Positions 1-6,584 of a stretch of DNA of 8,469 nt are shown here, piece after piece. Both the position numbers and the translations under genes were made by a program. Origin of the DNA: Chloroflexota bacterium (GTDB taxonomy: Bacteria > Chloroflexota > UBA5177 > JANWHV01); assembly GCA_025450255.1 (NCBI GenBank), contig JANWHV010000127.1, positions 1 through 8,469 on the forward strand, read 5' to 3'. How positions within the stretch are numbered: position 1 is the stretch's first letter; each line of letters opens with the position of its first letter. Under the pieces are notes generated by a model, which was not told the DNA's origin, searched no databases, and was given only the letters and a program-made list of their open reading frames with translations.

Positions 1-567
1 ACTGTCCGGCTCTACGTCTTTGTCGGACTCTGCACGCTGGTGCTCATTGGTACTGCGCTCAGGATCACCTACCTCCCTATCGACGTCACCAAACACCTGG
101 GCGGCAGCATTCGCCAGTACGGCACGGTCTTGGCCATCTCACCCCTCGCAGAGCTCATCACGCTGCCGGCTGCCGGCTTGTTAGCGCTGCGATTCCGCAT
201 TGGGCGTCTCTTCAGTCTGGGACTGCTGGTGGCCACGATCGAGTATCTCATCCTGTCCTTCAATACCGCGCTATGGCAGGTGTATGTCACCCAAGTAATG
301 GATGCCCTGGTCGTTGCTGCCGTGTTCGGACTCGGCCTGACCTACGCCCAGCAACTGAGTCCTGGTCGCGCGGGACTGGTGAGTAGCACGTTCGGTTCGG
401 CATTCGGCATTGCGACCCTGGCGGGCAATCTCATTGGCGGCGTGAGCATCCCTCTCCTGGGCGTTCCTCACCTTTTCTTCATCCCGCTCGCGACATCCTG
501 CCTTGCCCTGGCAACGTTCATCGGTCTAGATCGCACCACAACACGTCACGTTGAGGCGATGGGCTGA
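1..567 (+). CDS. MFS transporter, sugar-efflux (SetA/SetB-like) type, C-terminal part
   Basis: The reading frame is open from base 1 to a TGA at 565-567, giving about 188 codons, so the N-terminal half of the protein lies left of the window. A GTG at 40 is in frame but is almost certainly internal. The visible part has about five to six hydrophobic segments separated by short loops. A basic loop (LALRFRIGRLFS) looks like the MFS inter-helix motif, and the segment QQLSPGRAGLVSSTFGSAFG matches the pattern Q-x-x-P-G-R-A-G-x-x-S-T seen in bacterial SetA/SetB-type sugar efflux transporters. Family members are proton-driven inner-membrane exporters of sugars and glycosides; the substrate here cannot be read from the sequence. 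The protein ends with a short polar tail after the last helix (about TTTRHVEAMG), as expected for a complete C-terminus. MFS assignment is secure; the Set-type subgroup is moderately sure. Confidence 0.82.
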   Translation, partial: TVRLYVFVGLCTLVLIGTALRITYLPIDVTKHLGGSIRQYGTVLAISPLAELITLPAAGLLALRFRIGRLFSLGLLVATIEYLILSFNTALWQVYVTQVMDALVVAAVFGLGLTYAQQLSPGRAGLVSSTFGSAFGIATLAGNLIGGVSIPLLGVPHLFFIPLATSCLALATFIGLDRTTTRHVEAMG

Positions 568-652
568 GGCGCTGATGGAAGCACGCGGCTTCGGCCATGT
601 GCTGGCGGGCTGGGACGGCGCGATTGAGGAGGTCAAAGCCTGGTTTGCATAG
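530..652 (+). other. Possible short gene remnant overlapping the MFS stop
   Basis: In the +2 frame a 40-codon open stretch runs from just after a stop at 527-529 to a TAG at 650-652, with an ATG at 575. The end reads GFGHVLAGWDGAIEEVKAWFA, which has the look of an amphipathic C-terminal helix. No ribosome binding site is evident before the ATG, and a 25-residue product would be very short. It could be the last piece of a gene otherwise lost, or chance coding in GC-rich DNA. I do not recognise the family. Confidence 0.18.
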
Positions 653-696
653 CTGACGCCAGAGTGCGCTACCGAGAGCATCATGTGGACATGACG

Positions 697-718
697 TCAG
701 TGCCGGCGCCGGCACTGA
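697..718. repeat. Perfect 22-bp palindrome
   Basis: The half-site TCAGTGCCGGC is followed immediately by its exact reverse complement, and symmetry breaks at 696/719. It lies between the 3' end of the MFS gene (plus) and the 3' end of the broken regulator (minus), where a bidirectional terminator would be expected. As RNA it could form a stem of about 9 bp with a 4-nt loop. There is no T-run on either side, so a classical intrinsic terminator is not shown. A dimeric operator is the alternative. Confidence 0.5.
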
Positions 719-818
719 GCGCGGCGCGATACCCGCAGTCCCTGGGTGATGTCAGCCCGTGAGTGAGCAAGCCTCCACCCTCCACCTGAAAGTCGATGGC
801 ACTCTCGCATGACGGATG

Positions 819-1152
819 CTACCCATCCGGCTGGGACGTCTCCTCCAGCGCCAGGGCGATCGCCGCCTCCACGGGCATGGCCCGCCCCTCGGCCCAGGCC
901 GTCGCGAAGGCATCGTCGCCCAGCGCGGCCTGGAGATTGGCTACGGTACGGTCAAGGGCTGCCCTATCCACCATTTCCACGGGCATTCCTATAGCTTCAC
1001 GCACGCAGTGGGCCGCGCTCCAGGTCGCTGATGGTGCGTCCACTGACTCCCGCCCGCGCGGCCAGCGCCTCCTGCGAGAGGCCGGCCGCCCGGCGAAAGC
1101 GCTTGAGCAGCCGCCCGAAGGGGTGGGGAGTGGCCGGCCGGTCGGTCTCCAT
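819..1152 (-). pseudogene. Broken HTH (XRE-type) ATPase regulator, internally deleted
   Basis: On the minus strand an ATG at 1152 opens a 51-codon frame that stops at TGA 999-997. It encodes an XRE-type HTH: FGRLLKRFRRAAGLSQEALA, then ARAGVSGRTISDLERG. This is the N-terminal signature of large bacterial regulators in which the HTH precedes an NB-ARC-like ATPase and tetratricopeptide-like repeats. Right after the recognition helix the frame breaks. In another frame, about 990 down to the TAG at 821-819, one reads DRTVANLQAALGDDAFATAW followed by AEGRAMPVEAAIALALEE, which resembles the usual extreme C-terminus of the same protein class. Head and tail are thus joined, while the several-hundred-residue middle is missing. 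The simplest reading is a large internal deletion plus a frame shift. A short HTH-only protein could still be made, but it stops inside the domain. The identity of both ends is judged from family memory, not a search. Confidence 0.72.
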
Positions 1153-1298
1153 CGCCTGTCCACGCTTCCGCACTGCCACCCGCTGGCCTTCCTTGGCGCT
1201 GCCACGGTGCTGGCACGATGGTATCACATCGCTTCGCGAGCAAAGACGCAGGGGTGGTGTGGGCGCGACAAGGCCAGGTCAGCCCTATCCGTGTATTC

Positions 1299-1307
1299 TG
1301 GTATATT
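1299..1307 (+). promoter_or_regulatory. Possible extended -10 promoter for the protease/copper unit
   Basis: TGG-TATATT has the TGn extension plus a -10 hexamer matching TATAAT at five of six positions. It lies 77 bases before the protease ATG, in the gap between the broken regulator and the protease. No good -35 hexamer sits at 16-18 bp upstream, which extended -10 promoters can tolerate. This is a sequence match only. Confidence 0.3.
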
Positions 1308-1383
1308 CCCCATCAACACGTCGCCGGCCAGGCCTCGGCGGGCGTAGCGCGGCGCGTAGCCGGAAAAGGAGTACCCACGGCGC

Positions 1384-3279
1384 ATGACTCGATTCCTCGT
1401 TCACCGTATTGCCTTTTCCGCCGCCCTGTTGCTCACCGGCCTCGCACCCGCCACCAGGAGCCTTTCCGCTCCCACCGCTTTTACCGTGCCCAGCCCGCAA
1501 GCGCTCGACACCCTCCTTACCAGCACCCTGCGTCCCCCCCGCGACCTCTACGCCATCACCGCGCGCCTCAAGCTGCATACCACCGTGCCGATCGACCCGA
1601 TCGTGAATGCCGGGCCCACCGATTACCCCGTAGGGAGCAGTGCCCGCTTCTATGTGGGGAACGGCAACGCCAGCGGCTACACGACGCAAAAGGCTACCCT
1701 GCTGTTGAAGACGGCCCATGCCTACTTCTACGTACAGCAGGGCCTGCACGTAGATACGCAAGCCCTGGCCCGCTCGGCCAAAACCTTCGAGCAGCACACC
1801 TACCCTAACGACCATGCCATCTTCGGCCAGGAGTGGACGCCGGGTATCGACAACGACGCACACATCACCATCTTCAATGGGCAGGTGCCCGATGTGGCCG
1901 GCTATTTCTCGGGCGAGGACCTTTACCCCAAGGTGGTGAACGCCTATAGCAACCAGCGCAAGATGATCTATATAAATCTCGGCGATCTGCAGCCGGGGAG
2001 CGCGGGCTACGACGGCGTACTCGCGCACGAGTTCCAGCACATGATCCACTTCCACCTTCATCCCGCCGATGAGGCGTGGATCAATGAGGGCAGCTCGGTC
2101 CTGGCGGAAGAGCTAAACGGCTATGGCGATAGCGGGTTCTCCGGCATCAAGGCGGCCTCCCCCGGCACCCAGCTCGACGCCTGGGATGTCGTCAACTTCG
2201 ATCCCTACTATGCCGGCGGCTATATGTGGATGCTCTATCTCTACGAGCACTATGGCGGCGCCCGGCTCACCAAGGCGGTGCTGGCGGACCGCGACCTCAG
2301 CAACATGGCGCTGTTCGACGATGTGCTCGCCAGGCTCGGTTATCATCAGAGCGCCGACGATGTGTTCGCGGATTGGGTGATCGCCAACTTCTTGAACGAT
2401 CGCTCTATCGCCGGCGGGCGCTTCGGCTATACCCATACCAGCGCGCGCGCCAGCTCCATCTTTAAGCCTCCGGTGTTCAGCCGGCAGCTCACGCTGCCGC
2501 AGTATGCCGCGAGCTATACGTCGGTCAATCTCGACGGAGCGCCGATCACCCTGCGCTTCAGTGGCCGGCCCTCGACGTCGCTGCTGAACACGGTCACGCC
2601 GCCTCAAGGTTTCTGGTGGAGTAACCGCGGCGACAGCGTGAACACCACGCTCACCACGCCGCCGCTCGATCTGCGGGCCGCGCCTCACGCCACGCTGCAC
2701 TACCAGGCGTGGTACGACCTCGAGCAGGATTACGACTACGGGTACGTCGAGGTTTCGACCGATGGCGGCAAGACCTGGCATACCCAGCCGACCGCGCACA
2801 CCACCAACACCAACCCCAACGGCGCGAATATCGGCAACGGCTACACAGGGTCTAGCTGTTCCGCCGCTTCCACCCCTCAGCACTGCTGGGTTGACGAGCA
2901 GGTCGATCTTTCGCCCTACGCCGGCAAGTCCGTACTGGTGCGTTTCGAGCAGGTGACCGACGACGAATACAACGGCCAGGGCATCGCCATCGCTCATATA
3001 CAGGTGCCGGAGATCGGTTTCGACGGCGATACCGTGCGCGACGGCTGGGATGCGGCGGGCTGGATTCGGGCCGGCAATACGCTGGCCGAGAAGTGGATCG
3101 TGCAGGCGGTAATCACCAGGACGCACGGCGCCACCACCGTCGTTCGCATGCCCGTGGACGCGGATGGACACGGCACGCTCACCATTCCAGGTGGATCCAA
3201 CCAGGTGACCGTCGCCGTCTCGCCGGCGGCGCCGCTGACGACGGTCACGAATACCTTTACGCTCAGTGGCGGGTCGTAA
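1384..3279 (+). CDS. Secreted zinc metalloprotease with immune-inhibitor-A-like C-terminal domain
   Basis: A 631-residue exported protein. Residues 1-29 form a signal peptide: basic start (MTRFLVHR), hydrophobic core, then SLSA. The zinc motif is HEFQH at 215-219, with H215 and H219 as ligands and E216 as catalytic base. WINEG follows, and E235 is the likely third ligand, which gives a gluzincin-like arrangement (as in M30-type neutral proteases) rather than the classic M6 motif HExxHxxGxxD. From about residue 410 (FWWSNRGDS) the protein resembles the C-terminal beta-sandwich of M6 immune inhibitor A proteases, with YVEVSTDGGKTW, WVDEQVDLSPYAGKSVLVRF and PEIGFDGD. The role is probably degradation of extracellular proteins; the substrate is unknown. 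The start is supported by AAAAGGAG at 1364-1371, 12 nt before the ATG. The next gene begins 14 nt before this stop, implying co-transcription. Protease assignment is firm; the exact MEROPS family is not. Confidence 0.85.
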   Translation: MTRFLVHRIAFSAALLLTGLAPATRSLSAPTAFTVPSPQALDTLLTSTLRPPRDLYAITARLKLHTTVPIDPIVNAGPTDYPVGSSARFYVGNGNASGYTTQKATLLLKTAHAYFYVQQGLHVDTQALARSAKTFEQHTYPNDHAIFGQEWTPGIDNDAHITIFNGQVPDVAGYFSGEDLYPKVVNAYSNQRKMIYINLGDLQPGSAGYDGVLAHEFQHMIHFHLHPADEAWINEGSSVLAEELNGYGDSGFSGIKAASPGTQLDAWDVVNFDPYYAGGYMWMLYLYEHYGGARLTKAVLADRDLSNMALFDDVLARLGYHQSADDVFADWVIANFLNDRSIAGGRFGYTHTSARASSIFKPPVFSRQLTLPQYAASYTSVNLDGAPITLRFSGRPSTSLLNTVTPPQGFWWSNRGDSVNTTLTTPPLDLRAAPHATLHYQAWYDLEQDYDYGYVEVSTDGGKTWHTQPTAHTTNTNPNGANIGNGYTGSSCSAASTPQHCWVDEQVDLSPYAGKSVLVRFEQVTDDEYNGQGIAIAHIQVPEIGFDGDTVRDGWDAAGWIRAGNTLAEKWIVQAVITRTHGATTVVRMPVDADGHGTLTIPGGSNQVTVAVSPAAPLTTVTNTFTLSGGS

Positions 3280-5740
3280 CGTCGGCTGCCGCCAATCGCG
3301 AACACCGGCGGCTCGCCGGTATGCCCGCCTACCGCTGGGTTTATTCCTGGCGCTACTCGCCACGCTTGGCATGGTGACGGCCGGGCCGGTTCCGGCGGTC
3401 TTCGCCCATGCCGTTCTGGCCGGATCCAGCATTACGCCCGGCAGTCTCATCGCCGCGTTGCCCGCCACGCTGACCCTTACTTTCAGCGAGGATCTGGCCG
3501 CCGGGAAGTCGAATATCGGCGTTACCGGCCCTGACGGTGGCAGCGCGCTGTTGGGAAGCCCACGGGCACAGCCGAACGATCGCGCGCTGACGGCGCCACT
3601 GCGGGCGCGCGGCGCCGGTACCTACAGGGTGTTCTGGAACTCTGTTTCGGCGCAGGATGGCCGGGTGGCGGCAGGCGCCTTCACCTTCGCGGTGGGTTAT
3701 GTCTCGGCGCCGAGGGATCTTTCCGCCGGCATTGCGGCCCATGGCGCCGCGTCGCTCAAGGTGATCAAGCTGGTGGAGACGCTGACCCAATGGCTGCTGC
3801 TGGTGATCGCCCTGACCTGGGCGGGCGGCGCTATCCTCGAAATGCCGCCTGGGGCGTCGTCGACCCGGCCCGCGCTTTCGGGCGGCGATGCCTGGATTAC
3901 CGCATTGGCGCCGCACGCGCGTGTCGTAAAGATCCGCTTGCTGGAAGTGCTGCTGGGCTTACTGTTCTTTGGCTGGCTGCTCTCGGCGGCGGAGGTGGTG
4001 ACGGCTGGTCGCGTCTCGCTGATCGGCGGCTTGACTGGCCTGTTCTCCGGCCACCTCGGCGTGACGCGCCTGATCGCCGCGCTGGCCGCTGGGATCGCCC
4101 TGTTCGACGTGCGCCGGCCGGCGCCGGGCCGCCGGCCAACCGCGCGCATGGCCGGTCTCGCGAAGCGTTCGACAAGGGTGGCGAGTATTGCGAACGCCTC
4201 TGTAAGCCGCGTGCCGCCGCTTGGGCGCTGGGGGACCCTGGCCGTCGCCGCGCTCTTCCTGCTGGCTTTGGCGTCCGGCAGCCATGCGTCCGGCATCCCC
4301 GGCGTCACTCTGTCCGCCGTTTTGCTGGAATGGCTGCACAGCCTGGCCGCCGCGACCTGGATCGGCGGCATGATCTATCTGACGCTGACGGCGCTGCCCG
4401 TGCTGGAGAACGCCGATCTGGATAAGCGCGCCCCTCTCCTGCTCGGCCTGTTGCGCCGCTACGCCATGTTTGCCTGCGCCGGCATCGCGGTGTTGCTGTT
4501 CACCGGGATCTTCGCCGCTCAGGTGCAGGTCGGCAGCCGGGCCCAGCTCAGCGGAAATTCATATGGGAACGCGCTGCTGCTCAAAACCCTGCTCGTCGCA
4601 GCCACGCTCGCCCTCACCTTCTATGGGTTGGTGTTGCAGCGCGAACACGTGGAGCGGATATGGACCAGGCGGCAGCGTCTTGAGAGCCTGGCCGCCCTGG
4701 ATCGCATTGGCCGCGGCCTGCGGATCGGCGCCGCGCTGGGCGCGCTGGTGCTGGGCGCGACCGCCGCCATGGCATCCAACCCACCGCCCGCCGCGGACGC
4801 CCTTTCGCCCTTCGCGGCCACATTGCCACCGCTTCCCACCACTACCTGGCACGCGGTGGGACTACGAGGGCAGGTCGTGCATCGACTATTGTTCCAGCCA
4901 AACGACCGGCACGTGCTGTGGGCGGCGACCAACACCGGCGTCTGGCGTAGCATCGACGACCAGAAAACCTGGCAACGGGTGGGCGTGGCGCGGCGCTTTA
5001 CCCCCATCCTGGATCTGCTGGCCCTGGATGGCGGCCACGGCTTGCTCGCCGCCGGCGCGAACGGCCAGATATACCGCACCTACGACGCCGGGCGGCATTG
5101 GCAGCGCCTGGGCAAACCGTTCGGAACGCACCCGCTCCGCGTGCTCGCGGCGAGCCGCGGCATCCTGATCGCGGCGGGCGACGACAGCATCTTCCGCAGC
5201 ACCGACGATAGCCGTCACTGGCACCAGGTGTGGCGGGAGAAGGGGCAGGGCATTGCCACCGTCTATTGGTCCGCCGCCGAGAGCCATTGGCTGGCCGCCG
5301 GGCGGCTGGTTCCCTGGCCGATCTATAGCGCGCCGGCCAATGCCGGGGTCTGGACGGCGCTGAACGACGCTCCCAATGCCGGTACTGGCGTGGCGGCGAT
5401 CGCTTCCACGACCGGGGCGAGTTATCGCTTCATCGCCGGCACGGCCGGGGGGGGCGGCTGGACCGCGCCGCAATCCGGCGGCCCCTGGAGCCGGATCAGT
5501 GGCGTTGCCGCCCACGGCGGCGTCGACGCGCTGCTGCTGGATGGACGCACGCTTGGCCGCATGTACCTTGGCGCCGCGAGTTCCGGCGTCTACGCCAGCG
5601 CCGACGGCGGCACTACCTGGGTGGCGCTCGGGTCGGGCAGCCCCAGGTCGATCAGCAATTTGGTGATGCGACCCGGCCCGACGCGCATCCTCTTCGCCGC
5701 GACCGACGACGGAGCCTATAGACTCGTGGTGGGGCCGTAA
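3266..5740 (+). CDS. CopC-CopD copper-handling fusion with C-terminal Asp-box beta-propeller
   Basis: An 824-residue three-part protein. The GTG start at 3266 overlaps the protease gene by 14 nt with no clear Shine-Dalgarno, so coupled translation is likely; the next in-frame start (ATG 3371) falls inside the signal peptide. Residues 1-47 are a signal peptide with a basic start and predicted cleavage AVFA|HA, leaving H48 at the mature N-terminus as in CopC. The CopC-like domain (48-145) contains TLTFSEDL and YRVFWNSVSAQDGRVAAG. The CopD-like region (about 164-503) has about eight membrane helices, with H340 (GSHASG) and H358 (EWLHSLAAATWIGG) in or near helices. Residues 526-824 form a probable beta-propeller with four Asp-boxes (S/TxDxxxxW) at 562-569, 605-612, 645-652 and 778-785. 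Even helix count places the propeller on the outside with CopC. CopC/CopD proteins bind and import copper; the propeller's role is unknown. Odd point: the usual CopC DxH copper motif is D131-G-R133. Confidence 0.88.
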   Translation: MAGRNVGCRQSRTPAARRYARLPLGLFLALLATLGMVTAGPVPAVFAHAVLAGSSITPGSLIAALPATLTLTFSEDLAAGKSNIGVTGPDGGSALLGSPRAQPNDRALTAPLRARGAGTYRVFWNSVSAQDGRVAAGAFTFAVGYVSAPRDLSAGIAAHGAASLKVIKLVETLTQWLLLVIALTWAGGAILEMPPGASSTRPALSGGDAWITALAPHARVVKIRLLEVLLGLLFFGWLLSAAEVVTAGRVSLIGGLTGLFSGHLGVTRLIAALAAGIALFDVRRPAPGRRPTARMAGLAKRSTRVASIANASVSRVPPLGRWGTLAVAALFLLALASGSHASGIPGVTLSAVLLEWLHSLAAATWIGGMIYLTLTALPVLENADLDKRAPLLLGLLRRYAMFACAGIAVLLFTGIFAAQVQVGSRAQLSGNSYGNALLLKTLLVAATLALTFYGLVLQREHVERIWTRRQRLESLAALDRIGRGLRIGAALGALVLGATAAMASNPPPAADALSPFAATLPPLPTTTWHAVGLRGQVVHRLLFQPNDRHVLWAATNTGVWRSIDDQKTWQRVGVARRFTPILDLLALDGGHGLLAAGANGQIYRTYDAGRHWQRLGKPFGTHPLRVLAASRGILIAAGDDSIFRSTDDSRHWHQVWREKGQGIATVYWSAAESHWLAAGRLVPWPIYSAPANAGVWTALNDAPNAGTGVAAIASTTGASYRFIAGTAGGGGWTAPQSGGPWSRISGVAAHGGVDALLLDGRTLGRMYLGAASSGVYASADGGTTWVALGSGSPRSISNLVMRPGPTRILFAATDDGAYRLVVGP

Positions 5741-5836
5741 GCGGGCGCCGCCAACAAGCGTACGGCAGGGCAATCTCACCCGGCGTCTCCGCGCTCTCCA
5801 TGTTGCTGCTCATGCCCCTGCCCGGACCGGGCCGGA

Positions 5837-6460
5837 TCAGGTGCCCGTGTCCAGGTTCAGCACCGCGTGGGCGAGCCGGAGCAGGATGGCCGCCACGGAC
5901 TCCGGGCCGCGGGCATCACCCGCCAGGGCGTCGAAGCTCTCGAAGCTGGTCAGCATGTGCAGGATGTCTACCGTCTCCTCGATCGGCTCTGGGGCTGGCT
6001 GACCGTATTTCTCCACCAATCGCCCGACGATCGCGCGTAGCCCGTGTCGTCGCCGTTCGCCGCGTGTCCGCAGCGCCGACGCAAGCTCGCCGTCGAGCAC
6101 GGCCATGCCGCGGAGCCGGCGATGGATGAGCCGGCCGGAATCGTAGAAGCGAAAGAGCACCAGGGTGTACGCGGCGAGCGCATCGAGTGGATCAGGCCGC
6201 TGGAATGCCTCGGCTACCTTCTCCATGCCGCCTCGGCCGGCCAGATCGTCGAAGAGCGCCTCGAGCAGCCCGGTTTTGGAGCTGAACTGGTAATAGACGG
6301 TCATGCGTGCCACGTCGGCTTGTTGGGCGACGGCGTCGATACTGAAAGTGGAAAAACCGTCGCCGGCCGCGAGCAGATCGCGCGCGGCGGCGAGGATGCG
6401 GACACGAGTCTGATCGGTGGTGACCTGGCGCCGGCCAAGCCGGTATGGGCGTGGGCACAT
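5837..6460 (-). CDS. TetR-family transcriptional repressor
   Basis: A 207-residue cytoplasmic DNA-binding protein. The N-terminal helices (TRVRILAAARDLLA, residues 18-31) and the HTH (IDAVAQQADVARMTVYYQFSSK, 41-62) are typical TetR_N, including the YYxFxxK ending. The rest is a helical ligand-binding and dimer domain that I cannot assign to an inducer. The frame is open far upstream to 6802, over the divergent SDR gene, which is not credible. An ATG at 6511 would give 224 residues, but its codon overlaps the apparent -10 box (6512-6507) of the gene's own promoter. I therefore prefer ATG 6460, preceded by AAAGG about 13 nt upstream; 207 residues is normal for the family. It is divergent from the SDR gene, which is the standard arrangement for local repression of the neighbour and autoregulation. 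Family is secure; start is moderately sure. Confidence 0.88.
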   Translation of the reverse strand: MCPRPYRLGRRQVTTDQTRVRILAAARDLLAAGDGFSTFSIDAVAQQADVARMTVYYQFSSKTGLLEALFDDLAGRGGMEKVAEAFQRPDPLDALAAYTLVLFRFYDSGRLIHRRLRGMAVLDGELASALRTRGERRRHGLRAIVGRLVEKYGQPAPEPIEETVDILHMLTSFESFDALAGDARGPESVAAILLRLAHAVLNLDTGT

Positions 6461-6494
6461 TGGCGCGGCACGACCTTTGTGAATAGGCACGATG

Positions 6495-6522
6495 TTGACG
6501 TATTTAATCATACTGCTAATAT
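6495..6522 (+). promoter_or_regulatory. Promoter for SDR and small membrane-protein genes
   Basis: TTGACG (6495-6500) and TAATAT (6517-6522) are spaced 16 bp, with a TGC extension just before the -10. Both hexamers are one or two mismatches from consensus and stand out in an AT-rich island within GC-rich DNA. Predicted transcription begins near 6529, leaving a leader of about 55 nt before the SDR start. Confidence 0.6.
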
Positions 6523-6536
6523 AAAAGAATGCGCAA
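6507..6536 (-). promoter_or_regulatory. Promoter for the TetR gene
   Basis: Read on the minus strand, TTGCGC (6536-6531) and TATGAT (6512-6507) are separated by 18 bp. Predicted transcription starts near 6500, about 40 nt before the preferred tetR ATG at 6460. It crosses the SDR promoter: each -10 box lies between the other's -35 and -10 or adjacent to it. Confidence 0.5.
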
Positions 6537-6584
6537 CATAATGCGGCGGTCGCGGCCATCGTAACATTCGGCACGGGAGGTACC

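Larger units (their letters stand above)
6492..6539. promoter_or_regulatory. Inverted repeat framing the TetR/SDR promoters, candidate operator
   Basis: ATGTTG at 6492-6497 is mirrored by CAACAT at 6534-6539, with imperfect similarity continuing inward (ACGTATT versus CGCATT read on the other strand). The arms contain the -35 boxes of the two opposed promoters, so a protein bound here would block both. The 36-bp spacing is longer than a single TetR operator, so two bound dimers, or mere mirroring of two -35 boxes, are possible. TetR binding is inferred. Confidence 0.35.

Noticed and set aside
796..1347. 183-codon plus-strand open frame over the broken regulator
   Set aside because: The minus strand here has a clear HTH and a recognisable C-terminal tail; the plus product is compositionally biased and unrecognised.
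1342..1360. Direct repeat of GCGTAGC 12 bases apart before the protease
   Set aside because: Only seven bases in a GC-rich context; too short to call a repeat or operator.
1285..2061. 258-codon minus-strand open frame opposite the protease
   Set aside because: It is a shadow of a strongly supported gene in GC-rich DNA; the product has no recognisable domain and no ribosome binding site.
2113..3468. 451-codon minus-strand open frame opposite the protease and CopC region
   Set aside because: Arg/Gly/Ala-rich low-information product lying antisense to a secreted protease with clear motifs; long antisense frames are expected at this GC content.
4886..5779. 297-codon minus-strand open frame opposite the beta-propeller
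   Set aside because: The plus strand carries four regular Asp-boxes; the minus product shows no family pattern.
5820..5832. GCCCGG-A-CCGGGC symmetry between the copper gene and tetR ends, as a terminator
   Set aside because: The stem can be only about 4 bp once a loop is allowed, and there is no T-run on either strand.
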